Origin: Ceriagrion tenellum
Taxonomy: Eukaryota; Arthropoda; Insecta; Odonata; Coenagrionidae
Direction: 5' to 3'
Length of the DNA: 64,000 nt
Assembly: GCA_963169105.1 (NCBI GenBank)
Contig: OY720633.1
Coordinates: forward strand, 139,792,700-139,856,699
In this document: positions 1 through 10,656 of the stretch, piece by piece
How the letters are laid out: the number at the start of each line of letters is the position of its first letter
Position numbering within the stretch: the first letter of the stretch is position 1
Program-made: the position numbers and the translations under genes
Notes under the pieces: generated by a model
Told to the model about the DNA's origin: nothing
Databases searched by the model: none
What the model saw: only the letters and a program-made list of their open reading frames with translations

Positions 1-1440
1 TTTACCATCTGATCACCATTGAGGGAAGTGTAAAGGAAGAGTACTTTGAGAAAGATAGTTTTAAATAAATGTTATGTAGTTCTGGTATGAAAGCAAACAC
101 TTAGCTTGTAATGGCTTACTTTTCAAGTGGATGAACTGCAGGAGGAGGATGCAACCCAATGATGTGCTTCTTAATGGGGAGGTCAGGCACTTACTCATTC
201 AAATTTTGGATTGGGAGATAATTCCTGCTTACACTTCACCTTTTTCATAGTATCTTGTCAAAAATATGAACAAATTCTCTCAATACTTCTTATCTCCTGC
301 CTAATTTTCTGTCATTACCTGCAATTTATAAGTCATAGGTTTACATGGACATTCAGAAATAGCTTTTTTATGTCTTTCCATTGATTTGATTTCCTGAGAA
401 AGTATGTCTGCCCATAATTTCATCCTGTCTGTCCACTTGAGCCTGAGCTTGGGTTTTCATATAGAAACTACCTTAAGAACAAAAGTAATCCACCCATACA
501 ACAGGGGGGCCTGGGCACAAATCACAATATGTACACAGCACACAGCACCTATGAAGCTATTGTATAATCAGTAGGATAGCATAAGAAAAGGAGAACTCCT
601 AAAAAATTAAGGGTGGAAAGTGGTTGCAGACAATATATGTTTGTATAATTAATCAAGGAAATTTATGTGTATAACTTTAGCAGTTGTGACTAAATTTATA
701 TCTGTTTTGATACTAAAGCTACTGATACGTAAGCTCCCAGACCAATCACCAATGGATTGGTTATTTGATCACCAATGGCGGCTGCCCATTCGTGAAGCAC
801 AAACCCATAACTTTCTGATGATCATTAACACCCTTCCGAATTATTACACCAGCTCGTAGTGCTGGGTGTTGAGCATGAAGGTCACCTTTGTGAGTACATA
901 CAAGTAAGCAGTTTACAATGATTACTCTCACGCCAATGACCGACTTACCACAGGTGCAAACACCACACTTTGCTGCTCACTGGACTGTTAAACCCACTGG
1001 CTAACTCCATGAAGGACACATGCACTTACACACATAAAAGAAATAAAAGGAAAATAAACGGCTTTTCCCATTTCAATATGAAAACAGATGGGTGGTTGAG
1101 GGATTTACAGGGTTTTCTAACTTGTGCCAGGGATTCTCTTAATAAACAAAAACACTCATTCACACAATAACAAAACAGTATTCACTCAATCTACCAGCTA
1201 GTATTTCTTTGACATGGAACTGATACCTCGTTCAAGAGAAACACTGGTTGGACATGCGTAAGTGAGAGGTTAGGCATGCTCCATTTACACTAAGTGGTTC
1301 CTGGGGTTGAAGCACGCTCGCTGACTTCATGAAGGGCCATCATTCACACTTAATAATGCAACCAAAAATATTATGGAATGGATGGGTTAATGTCACAGGT
1401 CAATAGGGAAGGGAAAGGGTGGATGGAAAGGCGAAAGGTA
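1..1440. other. Non-coding stretch, no gene seen
   Basis: AT-rich sequence with only short chance frames. Two loosely similar phrases ending in a 'ccatgaagg' or 'tcatgaaggg' word occur near 990-1015 and 1300-1340, which may be remnants of an old repeat. No splice-flanked or family-like coding segment was recognised. Confidence 0.5.
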
Positions 1441-1454
1441 ATTACATTTATGTG

Positions 1455-1484
1455 TATTTGGGCCAAAAAGTGCCCTTCTTCAGC
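1455..1484 (-). ncRNA. Hammerhead-like structured motif in Penelope-like 3' region
   Basis: Read on the minus strand, this segment contains ctgaaga, then a GGGC/GCCC stem closed by an ACTTTTTG loop, then AAATAC. The CTGANGA box followed by a short stem and an A-rich box resembles the catalytic core of a hammerhead ribozyme (CUGANGA, stem II, GAAA). Hammerheads are known in the terminal repeats of Penelope-like elements, and this motif lies about 210 bases past the stop of such an element's endonuclease. The G expected before AAA is missing and one extra base separates the box from the stem, so this copy is probably inactive. The identification is inference from motif shape. Confidence 0.35.
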
Positions 1485-1695
1485 ATACTGAAGGATGATT
1501 GTTACAACAACACAAGGTTGAAGAGAGAGTAGGTGGGGACCTGCAGGAAATATATCGGAAGGGAAACAAAAGAGGTGGCTTTCGTTTGGTGGGGGGAGGA
1601 AGAAGTGAAAGGAATGAAATGGTTGAAGCTGGCCATTGGTGGGGGAGTGAAAGGGTGAATTGTAGAAAATGGTTGAATATATGTGGCAAAGTACC

Positions 1696-1998
1696 CTAAT
1701 GCAAATATAAGAGGAAGAAAAGTGATGAATTTATATTTGGCCCCATGTTGCTGTTAAGTAGCTGTCCTCCTCTTTTGAAAATAAAAATGCTTTCATAGTC
1801 ATCTAATAGATTATTGGGCGTTTTCTTTAAAAGTGTTATATTTTCTTGGGTTATATGATGGCCTGTTGTAATCAAGTGTCGAGCAATACTAGATTTATCA
1901 GATTTATTGTACTTGTAATGGAAAAAAGCTTCTATATATCTAGTTTGGAAACTTCTGTGTGTCTGGCCTATGTAAGAAGCATGATAAGAAGAACAATT
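1696..1998 (-). pseudogene. Penelope-like element GIY-YIG endonuclease fragment
   Basis: On the minus strand an uninterrupted frame of about 100 codons runs from 1998 to a TAG at 1696-1698. It contains SYIGQTHRSFQTRY, then SIARHLITTGHHI, then DYESIFIFKRGGQLLNSNMG. This is the pattern of the second half of the GIY-YIG nuclease domain of Penelope-like retroelements: YIG, a downstream Arg, the (A)xHL..(T)GH segment, and the E..I..K..G..LLN tail. This nuclease nicks target DNA for retrotransposition. The first part (GIxY) is not in frame, although a GIV triplet appears in another frame just upstream, which suggests a small indel or deletion. The reverse transcriptase domain is absent. The fragment directly abuts a LINE remnant at about 2008, so it is a truncated, dead copy. 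Confidence 0.82.
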
Positions 1999-2009
1999 CC
2001 AACTTGTTC

Positions 2010-2750
2010 ACCTTCCTTTCAGTCCACTGCATATTCTCCATGCCAAACTTTCAAATACTTTAAGCCTATTATTGTCTTCTTTTCTTGGTGTTGAGGCTTC
2101 TTCACCATACAGCACTACACCCAATATCTATTTACCAGCTTCTTCTTGACATTCTGACAGTCTCTCCATTGCCAGCTTCCTCTAGCTGCTGAACACCTCA
2201 TTTTCAGTTGCAAGTGCCCTTTTAAGATCTATTCTACTACACCCCTTTCCCTACAACATGTTACTCTTGCAGTAACATAGCCTGGATGGTGTGTCAATGG
2301 GGTTGAGATTGCTTACCTGGAAATTTTGAATTGATCATGTACTGCTTGCTCAAATTTGTATCCTACTTTTATAGCCACCCTTAAATTCTCTCTCTCAGAA
2401 AATCTCAAGATGCTTTACTTTCATTTTCTTATGATTTATTCTTATACCAAATTCCCCACGTTAATTTCTTGGTGTATCTACCAAAGCCTGCAGTCATTTC
2501 CATGATACACTAAACAATTATTGTTTGCCCACAAATGTAACAGAATTAATTGGCTGGTATCCTGCATATATTCCCCCATCAAGATCTTCCCATGCATTCC
2601 AAACCATTTCATTGGCATACACATTGAATAGCAAATGCAACAATGAGCATTTTTACCTCATATCTCACCTGGATCCTGCAATAGAAATCACCTGATCCCA
2701 GTGGGATATTAAGTTTCTAATGAGTCTACTAACTCTTTGATGTATTCCTT
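2010..2750 (-). pseudogene. Decayed LINE reverse transcriptase fragment
   Basis: Minus-strand translation, with several frameshifts and stops, gives a run of non-LTR reverse transcriptase blocks in the right order. They are LLFNVYANEMVW followed by DLDGGIYAGYQPINSVTF (the block just before YADD), then FGIRINHKKMKVKHLE (the GL.(L)N..KTK block), then LVNRYWV and VLYGEEASTPRKEDNNRL (the LLYGxExWTL..KxDxxRL block), then VFESLAWRI. The YADD position reads as FVGK-like sequence, so the active site is lost. The fragment ends where the Penelope-like fragment begins. It is a dead 5'-truncated or broken copy. The clade is unresolved, and it is a different family from the elements at 5215-10095. Confidence 0.75.
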
Positions 2751-4690
2751 TTTTAGTATAATAGTCTCTTCTTCTTCATTCATGTTTCCTTAGCCTAAAC
2801 TGGTCTAAAATGTGTGAAATGAGACACCACCCCTTTAATTAATTTAACCACCACCACCAGTTAAAATGCATGACCCTGAGCAATGGTTGACTGAAACCAT
2901 GAGTGCATTTCCTAGTCCTCTGAAGAGATTGAGAGAGTGGCCACTGGGTTGATTCATTTATCCATTAGTTTCCTTCAGGTTGAAAAAAACGTTTCTCAAA
3001 GTATATTTTTGAACCTATTGTACTCTGTAATTAATGCTCATCCTTTGAGGGTTCAATGTGCTGTAGCATATAAGAATTTCAATATGCTCATAATGTTAAA
3101 AAAATTATGAATTTTTTTCAAGTGATATCCTTTATTGGGGATCTTAGGCAAAGGTCCACTTCTTTGTTTGATTTAATTTTGTTTTATGCTACTCAGAAAA
3201 AGATCTGTTTGAAGCGGAAAATAAGTCAAGTAAATGACTAACAGCAGCACTTTATACTTATGAAAGATGGCCTTTTCTCTCTATTATTCCCTGGTCTTTC
3301 TTCAACTAAGGGTCACCAGAGACTTATGGCCATCTCTTCCAACTAGTGAGCAAGAATACAGTGTAAAAGTGTCTGACTGACCAGCATGAGCACGCTAGTA
3401 TAAGAGTCAGAAAAATATGGAGGAGGCTGAGGGGGGGTCTTGAGGGGTCTAGAAAACCTCTGTGAGCACAAGAAATGGAGAGGCTTTCAAGGGCTCAGAC
3501 ACCAGGAGAAAGAGGAATGCTGGCAAAGAAATTTTTTTGAGAGATGTGATCTTGTGTGAGAGAAGTGAGAGAAGAAGTAATTGGCTTGAGCACATGAGGA
3601 TGACAGGAATTAGAGTATATAGAGAGGCATAAAGCAAGGATTTCATTGAATGTGCTCCATTTCCATTCTAGTATGCTCTCTTGAACATATACAGGATTCA
3701 CCAAATGACAGATAAATGGGGTGGAGGGGAGTTAATTAACCTTCAATTAGCTATGGATGTTTAATCAATCGCAAATTGGCATAATGAAACAAATACAGCC
3801 TTGAAGACTAGTCAATAGAAGATGTTTCATATCACAAATAAATTAATATGTACCTAACACACATACCATTGCAAAATTTACTATCACTCCCTCCTCCTCT
3901 CGCCACCCTCTGTCTACAAGAGTGCTCAGTGAATCTGCCTCTGCTTTCAGCTATAGTCATGAATATTAATACCTTACACATGTACCATTGCAAAATTTAG
4001 CTATCACCTATAGTCTAATGATGCTTATCTAAGCATCTACCCTTTGTATTAATTCGTTCTTACTCAGTAAATATTTCATGACTTTGGCCTTATTCAAATG
4101 TACATCACCTGGTTTGATCGAGTGACTGATGGGTAAATGAGTACATACTTTCTCAGAGAAAAGTTCTCATTTATCATTGCTTCTTAGAGTTCAGTTTAGG
4201 TCATTAATGGCTACTTAGAAAAAATATGTATCCTCAAAAGAAAAATTTTTAACAAAGGATATCCTCAGTATAATTCTCCAAAACAACCCTTGTGTTACTC
4301 ACTAGTTATTTTGGACTTGAACAGAATTAAACGTGAGGATTTTAGTCCTTCAGTTTTGTGTGTTACCATGTCCTTCCTTTGAATATGGAAACAGGTCAGC
4401 CAGATTTGGTGGAGATTCATCAATCATGTTCTGCTGTGTTAACATATTGTCTTACCTTCGGAATACTCCTTACAATTATTGCAAGTGCCATTAGCCTTGA
4501 TCAAATTCAGTTGATCTTCGTCAATATGTTTTCAATAGTTGGATCGCAATGACGGATAATGCCAAACAACCCATCTCAACATTAGCCACAATGAGCACAC
4601 ATGAAGTAGTACTTAAGGGATACATGTAGGAAGGGACTGAGATGGATGCAGAAGAATAAATAAGTAAGCCAGGTAAAACAGGATGTAAGT
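2751..4690. other. Non-coding stretch, no gene seen
   Basis: AT-rich sequence with a short CCA run near 2850 and a purine-rich stretch around 3415-3560. Open frames on either strand are short and overlap each other, and none shows a recognisable domain. Confidence 0.5.
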
Positions 4691-4727
4691 AGGTGAGTTT
4701 TGCTATAGGGTGCCCAGGTAAAAAAAT

Positions 4728-4945
4728 CTGGCCTGTTACTGCTCTGAAACTGATCTGTAACTGCTCTGAAACTGGTCTGTACCTGCTGACAAGACTAATA
4801 TGTGATCTGCAAGTGGTCTGTTCCTGTTCTGGATTTGAAACATCTCTAAAATCCAGGCCAGTTCAGTCAGTTACAGATCACTTTCAAATCTGATAACAGT
4901 TTTTCAGAACAGTTACGGACCAGTTTCAAAGCAGTTATGGACCAA
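4728..4945. repeat. Inverted arrays of a 22-bp unit (fold-back element)
   Basis: Three successive units of 22 bases start at 4728, 4750 and 4772, with consensus ctgrtctgtaactgctctga plus two A. The same unit occurs in inverse orientation at 4902-4923 and 4924-4945 (tttcagaacagttacggacc and its neighbour), with weaker inverted copies at 4866-4901. The two opposed arrays flank a centre of about 70 bases, so the whole can fold into a long imperfect hairpin. Subterminal arrays of this kind occur in non-autonomous DNA transposons. No coding capacity is present and clear target-site duplications were not found. Confidence 0.7.
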
Positions 4946-7560
4946 ATATGTTTCTAGGGTGAAGTTAAGGTGTTTGAAGCAATTTTCATTCATGTTCTGA
5001 TTTGTGAGAAACTTTCCATAGGTGCCCCTGTTAGTAGTATATGAAAGCAAAGAATTGCATGCTCGCGATTTCGTTTATTGGCAATTCTATACTAATTTAA
5101 CACTAAGCCCTATGTCACATGGCATATATCTCAAAATAATTTAATGACACATGTACGGATTTTCTCCTATACCTGAAAATGTACGTTTTGTGTGTCAGTA
5201 CACCGCATATACCTCCTAGTGGTGGGTCACGGGCAAAGGTATGCTGGCTCTCAAGGTAGTCCTTTCAGAACAAATACTAGCTGGAGTAGAATAGTGAAAG
5301 CAGGCCTCGGGTATTACTATGCTTTGGTTTCTCTCGTGGCATAATGGTAAATATGTGCCAAAACTGACCGGTAGAGAGCCGTAACTGTTAGCAGGGAAAG
5401 CTGCACATGGACGGGTACTGCAAAGGTGGTAACTGCTGGTAACCTTGCATACTCTATTAATCCTTACTCAAAACAGTCACTGAGTAGCCTCGGATGGCCA
5501 AAGCCTTAATGGGTGGTGGAAGCTGAATAAGGTTGGCCCATCAAGATAGGGGCATAGCAATACAACCTGGACTATCGGTACTTGGAAAGTGAGAGGAGTA
5601 TATAGAAAGGAGCATGAGTTGTTGAACGAAATGAAAGTGAGACGAATAGATGTTCTATGTGTATATGAAACTAAGTGAGAGAGGCGGGATCTTGTTATTG
5701 TAGATGGTGATGGTCTGGCACTATGGTCAGGAGTTGATGATAATGTACACGGCAGTCAAGGTGTAGGACTCATTCTTGATGAGAGAGCTAAGTTACTAGT
5801 TAGAAAGTATGAGTTAGTATCCCCGAGATTGCTCAGGGTTTGCATGAAAGTAGGAATTACAAGAGTTGTCATTGTGGCGTGCTATGCACCAGTTGATGGA
5901 GAGAGTGACATTGTGAAAGATGAGTTTTGGGAATACCCTAGAGAGGTTTTGAATGAATGTGACCTTGATGAGAGAAAAATTGTACATAATAGGTGACATG
6001 AATGGCTTGGTTGGTGTGAGGCGGGATGCATCTGAGAGAGTGGATGGGCCATTTGGTGACCCTCGAGTGAATGATAATGGTGAAAACTTGGTGAGTGTGT
6101 GCTTGGAAAAAGGATTGTTTGTGTCGAATACATGGTTTAAACATAAGAGAATACATATGTATACTTGGCAAAGGGGCGATTGTAAAAGCATGATTGATTA
6201 CATTGTGTATGATGAGAGATTGAGGGAGTTAGTGTAGGACACGAGAGTGATGAGGGGTGCTGAATGCAGAACAGACCAATATTTGGTCCTCTCCAAAGTG
6301 AATGTGGGCAGAAAGTGGGTGCCAAGAAAGAATGTTGCGTGTAAGCAGTTGAGAGTAAAAGTGGAGAGGTTGCTAGACAGCGAGGTAAGAATACAGTGTG
6401 GTTGTATGCTTGAGGATGCTCTATCCTTGAAGCAGAGAGAATGGGACAAGTATATCAAAAACAAGAATGTGAATGATGCATGGGAGTGTTTAAAAGGAGT
6501 GATTGTAGAATGTGCTGAAAGTCTACATGGAAAAGGAGTGGTAGGAAGAATGAAAGGTGATGCTTGGTGGAATGAAGAAGTGAAAATTGTTGTCAGGGAA
6601 AAGAAAGATGCGTACAAGAATATGATTGCTGCCAAATCTGAGGAAGGGCGTACCAAGGCATGTGAAATTTGCAGAAAGAAATTGAATGCAAAATCGTTGT
6701 AAAAAGAGCAAGAAGAGAATGCATGCGGATGAAGCCAGCAAGATGCAGAGCGATTTTGAAGTCAATAAAAAGCTGTTTTGGAAGTGGGTGAAAAGGGCTA
6801 AGATTGGTGAATGCAGGGAAATAAATGCGGTAAAGAACAAAAGTGGAGAGATCGTGTGGAATGAGAGCAATATCAGGGACTACTGGAGGGAGTATTTTGA
6901 AGAAATATACAATAATGTTGCAGGTGCTGAGGATGAGCCTTGCAAAGAAGAATGTGAGAATATGATGATGGAAAAGAAGATCAGTGAGAATGAGGTTAAA
7001 ATGGCTATGAGAGTATTGAAAAATGGGAAGGCTGCAGGCGTAGATGGGATATCCAGTGAAATGGTGAAGTGTGGGTGTAATTTACTCATTTGTTGGCTGT
7101 GTGAACTGTATAATTTATGCTTACAGGCTTCTATTGTTACTGTGGATTGGATGAATGCAATCACCATTCCACTGTACAAAGGGAAGGGAGGAAAGACCGA
7201 ATATAATAATTATCGGGCGATTAGTTTATTGAGCATTCTGGGAAAAGTGTTCAGCAAAATTATAATCGAAAAAGTGAGGAATATTACTTCTGACAGAATA
7301 TGGCATGTGCAGTGTGAGTTTATGCCTGGGAGAGGATGTGGTGACCAGCTTATCACGCTACAGCATGTAATAGAAATCATGTATGGCTGTACAAAAAAAA
7401 GTGTATTGTGTGTTTGTTGATTTAGTGAAGGTATAAGACAGGGTAAATAGTAAGAAGTTATGGAACGTTTTGGAGGACTATGGAGTGAATGAGCAGTTAT
7501 TGAATGTTATGATGGCGATGTATGATGATAGTAAGGCAAGTGTGAGAGTTAACGGGGTTC

Positions 7561-7572
7561 TGAGTGATTGGT
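7561..7572. repeat. Target-site duplication, left copy
   Basis: The 12 bases tgagtgattggt occur here and again at 8919-8930, immediately flanking the inserted LINE. Removing the insert and one copy rejoins the outer frame seamlessly through its ...LSDWFEIKKG... segment. This is direct evidence of the insertion and its exact ends. Confidence 0.93.
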
Positions 7573-8918
7573 AACTATATGTCCGTCTTTAGAGCGCTTG
7601 CTTGCGCTTTATGGCATCCAATTTCCTGGCCTCTCTGTTTTCCCAATCTCCTTCTTGCAGGTTTCTCTCCGCCATGGCTTTGGCTATTCCGCTTCTCCAT
7701 GAGTTAGGTGGCCTTCCTCTATTTCTCCTTTCATAGGGTTTCCACTCCATGATGGTGCGGGGCAGTCTTTCTTTGAGCATCCTCTGAACATGTCCGTACC
7801 ACAGCAGTTGTTTTGACTTGACTTCGTCCAGAATGTTTGTTGTCATTTTCATAATTTCTCGAATTCTCTTATTTCTTACTCTATCAAGCCTGGATTTTCT
7901 GGCAGCCCTTCTGAGGAAGTCCATTTCTGTAGCCGCAAGTTTCTTTTCGTCACTCACATTCATTTGCCATATTTCACTCCCATATGTAAGTATGCTTTTA
8001 AATATGGTGTTGTATATGTATCTTTTATTTCTATTTGATATATCTTTGCTCCGTAGTATTGAATTTAACATATTAATGGTTGTTCTACCTTTATTAATCC
8101 TATCTTTTATTGTTTCTGCGCTCCTTCCACTGCTGTGTATTTTTATGCCTAAATAGTCATATGAATCACAGGCCTCTACTATTTCATTGCTATCCTCTAG
8201 CACAATGTCTTCATTTTTTCCTCCCATACACATATACTTAGTTTGGCGCATGTTGATATCAAATCCCCATGCACTATACGCTTCTTTTAGCTTTCTAAAC
8301 ATAAAGTTAATATCATCTCTGTCTTGGACTAGAATTACCTGGTCATCTGCATAATGTAGTGTGTATATGGTCTTGTCTCCTACAGGTAAGCCCATGTTTG
8401 CACATTGTATTTTCCATTGTTTAAGGGCACCGTCGAGATGTATTCTGAATAGGCTAGGTGAAAGACAGCATCCTTGTCTTAGCCCTTTATTTGCTTTAAA
8501 TGGTTTTCCTAGATTGTTTCCCACTTTCACTTGAGCTGTAGATTCTGTATAAATTTTCTGCATTGCCCTTATGATAGATTTATTTATGTTTGTTGCCTTA
8601 AGTACCTCCCATAGGTTTTTCAAAGGTACGCTGTCATAAGCTTTTGTGATATCAATGAATATGAAATGCACTTCTCGGTTAGTAGCTCTCCTTTTTTCTA
8701 CTATTTGCATCAAACAAAAAGCGTTAACTATTGCTGAACGTCCTGCCCTAAATCTGGATTGTTCTTCATTTTCAAATTGCCTATACCCTTTATCAATGAG
8801 CTGCATCAATATTCTACCCTATATTCTGCTTAATGTGCTGGTGATTGCAATTCCCCTATAGTTCTTGGGCTGGTCTTTTGGGCCTTTCTTATGAATTGAT
8901 ACTATCCATGATTTTTGA
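7573..8918 (-). mobile_element. 5'-truncated LINE inserted into the outer LINE
   Basis: This 1346-bp minus-strand insert is bounded by a perfect 12-bp target-site duplication. Its 5' end is truncated inside the reverse transcriptase. Its 3' end lies only about 16 bases past the stop codon and has no long poly(A). The reading frame is nearly intact, whereas the host element is riddled with stops and shifts, so the insert is younger than most of the host's decay or decayed less. It belongs to a different LINE family from its host, judging by its distinct reverse transcriptase and C-terminal blocks. Confidence 0.92.
7589..8915 (-). pseudogene. Reverse transcriptase of the inserted LINE (truncated, nearly open)
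   Basis: From the ATG at 8807-8809 an uninterrupted 406-codon frame runs to 7589. It carries FRAGRS (residues 20-25), FIFIDITKAYDSVPLKNLW (about 49-67), KGLRQGCCLSPSLFRIHLDG (about 109-128), YADD at residues 153-156 (positions 8342-8353), NMRQTKYMCMGG, YDYLGIKI, YGSEIWQMNVSDEKKL, and a C-terminal WYGHVQRMLKERLPRTIMEW followed by RRNRGRPPNSWRSGI. The same frame continues upstream as IVSIHKKGPKDQPKNYRGIA but is broken by one TAG (8819-8821). The endonuclease domain is missing through 5' truncation. The active-site aspartates are present, but the copy cannot mobilise on its own. Confidence 0.9.
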
Positions 8919-8930
8919 TGAGTGATTGGT
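8919..8930. repeat. Target-site duplication, right copy
   Basis: This is an exact second copy of the 12 bases at 7561-7572. After it the outer LINE's reverse transcriptase resumes in the frame it had before the insertion. Confidence 0.93.
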
Positions 8931-9572
8931 TTGAAATAAAAAAGGGTGTAAAGGAAGGATGGTTAATGTCACCATGGCTGTTTTATGTATTTATGGATAA
9001 ATGCGTTAGAGATGCATGTAGTGTAAACGACGGCGTTTTGATTGGAAATGTAAACGTGCGACTTCTACTATATGCGGATGATGCTATTTTGATCTGAGAG
9101 AGCCAACAGGGATTACAGAAGCTCCTAGATAAGTTTTGTGAATCAACGGATAGAATGGAATTGAGGGTAAATGTGTGCAAGACTAAAGTAGTAGTTTTTG
9201 ATAAGGAGAATGGGGAGAATAACTGTATGATGAGGGTGAATGGTGAAGTAGTTGGACATGTGGATGATTTTGTGTGCTTAGGTAAGATGTTTGCGAAAGA
9301 TGGATGGATAGATGCGGATATAAAGAGACATGCCAATGTTGGAAGGAAAGTGGTGGGTAGCATGTGGAGCATATCAAGGAATGAGTGCCTGTCTAAGGAA
9401 GCAAAAAACGTCATGTACTAAAGTGGACTTCTCCCCACTTTGTTGTATGGTAGTGAAACATGGGTATGTCAGGATAGTCATAAGAGTAGATTAAACACCA
9501 TGGGTATGAGTTATCTGAGGAGTGTTTGTGGCAAAAGTAGGATGGATTAGATCAGGAATGAGTGAGTAATAA

Positions 9573-9796
9573 ATGAATGTGGTTTAGATGCTCCAGTAAT
9601 GGATATATGAAAGGAGTGTGCTTCGTTGGGAAGGCCATGTTGAGAGAATGGATTAGAGTCAAATAACAAAACTGATCGAGTGGGTCATGAATGAATGTAG
9701 GTTAAATGCTCCAGTAATGGACGTGTATGAAAGGAGTGAGCTTCGTTGGTTTGGCCATGTCGAGAGAATGGATGAGAGTAGAATAACGAAACAGAT
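9573..9796 (+). repeat. Tandem duplication of about 110 bp inside the outer LINE
   Basis: Positions 9573-9676 and 9691-9796 are diverged copies of the same segment, from atgaatgt through ctccagtaatgga, gaaaggagtg and ttcgttgg to gagagaatgga and actgat or acagat. The segment covers the W.GHVERMD block, so the C-terminal domain is partly duplicated. The related fragment at 26848-27500 has this segment once, so the duplication arose in this copy or its immediate lineage. Confidence 0.8.
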
Positions 9797-10329
9797 ATGT
9801 AAGAGTGAAATGAATGGTGCGAGAGGTAGAGGTAGGCCGAGACAGTTGTGATTGAATGTGGTGGAGGAAATTCTTAGGAGGAGGAATATTAGGAGTCTTA
9901 AAAACAGGAGGGGGTGTATGAAGCAGTGTATGGGGGTAAATGAGGTGAAAGAGGTTTGCAAGGATAGGTCAGTATGGAGGAAATTATTGAAGCAGAGTTA
10001 GGAGTACAAATATGTATTTATGAGTGAAACTTAGTGACTGTGCCTACCCCGGAAGGGAACGGCATGATTGGTATGTGTGTATGTATGTGTAAATGTTCCT
10101 AAATAATATCAAGGTATCATGGTGATTGAAAAGTATGTAGGTAATTAAATAGGATTGTCTCAATAAAAAGTGTAAAATTCAACCTTTACACCATTGTAAT
10201 TGTAATAAATACGATTGTTTCCGTCGTATTAATAGATGAACTTAGGGTGGAACGTGGCCACAGATTTTTTTGGCTTACTTAAAAAGTTATTAAAATGTGC
10301 AATCGATGACTCATGATTCGTGCTCTAAC

Positions 10330-10435
10330 TTTCACACAGTTTATTGATACCAAAGTCAGATGTTTCAAATTCATATCAGTAACAGTTTTAACACTTTCTT
10401 GTCATTATCTAGAGAATAGAAAACTTTCCTGTTTC
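10330..10435 (-). repeat. Diverged copy of the 12.7-kb hairpin motif
   Basis: On the minus strand, gacaagaaagtgttaaaact is followed about 45 bases later by aataaactgtgtgaaag. The order and spacing match the arm at 12691-12734 plus its outer flank (gacacgaaagtgttgaaacc, then a later ttaaagttttgtgtg). The core GAAACCGG reads TAAAACTG here, so this is a degraded copy. Confidence 0.5.
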
Positions 10436-10477
10436 ATAAATGTCATGTTTCGGGAAAGTGGTTTGTGTATTAAGAAG

Positions 10478-10656
10478 TAGTGATTGGGATAATTACATGT
10501 AGTCATCGACTACCTCAGTAAGGGACTCGTAGGATGATGTATTAGGCTGAAGGTAACGGAATGTTTTTTGAGAAGTTGGACAGGAACTACCCAGTGTTGA
10601 AACGTTTATGCAAAAGATATGCAAAGAATATTCTTTAGTGCAGAGAATATTCTTCA
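10478..10656. repeat. 179-bp perfect tandem repeat, copy 1
   Basis: The segment starts tagtgattgggataattac and ends gcagagaatattcttca. Every base is repeated in the directly following copy. It includes a short AGAATATTCTT palindrome close to the end. Confidence 0.95.

Larger units (their letters stand above)
5571..10009 (+). pseudogene. Endonuclease-reverse transcriptase of the outer LINE, disrupted
   Basis: The product would nick DNA and copy its own RNA onto the target. Endonuclease blocks: NEMKVRRIDVLCVYETK, ACYAPVDG, IIGDMNGLVG, NTWFKHKRIHMYTW, IDYIVYDERL. Reverse transcriptase blocks: GKAAGVDGISSEMVK, NYRAISLLSILGKVF, then VNGVLSDW interrupted by an insertion and resumed as SDWFEIKKGVKEG, MSPWLFYVFMDK, and YADD at 9071-9082. 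C-terminal block: ELRWFGHVERMDESRI followed by GARGRGRPRQ. Damage includes a TGA at 5676-5678, a frameshift near 5980, a TAG at 6235-6237, a shift near 6690, a shift at the A-run at 7393-7400, and a TGA after YADD at 9095-9097. The endonuclease SDH-type motif reads TDQ (6271-6279), so the catalytic His is Gln. The copy is inactive. Confidence 0.85.
5215..10095 (+). mobile_element. Near full-length decayed LINE (RTE-like layout) with a nested insertion
   Basis: The element has a 5' leader of roughly 350 bases (about 5215-5570), an apurinic-type endonuclease region (about 5571-6290), a linker, a reverse transcriptase region split by an insertion, a C-terminal domain, and a short 3' end finishing in a TATG/TG-rich simple repeat (about 10070-10095). 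The single endonuclease plus reverse transcriptase frame with a simple-repeat tail fits RTE-type non-LTR elements, although the clade is inferred by eye. Boundaries are approximate because no target duplication was identified for this outer element. A second copy of its 3' part, minus strand, lies at 26848-27500. Confidence 0.8.

Noticed and set aside
5814..6191. Minus-strand frames opposite the outer LINE (5814-6191, 6198-6656, 6523-6870, 8983-9414)
   Set aside because: They mirror the reverse transcriptase coding strand and have no protein-family signal of their own.
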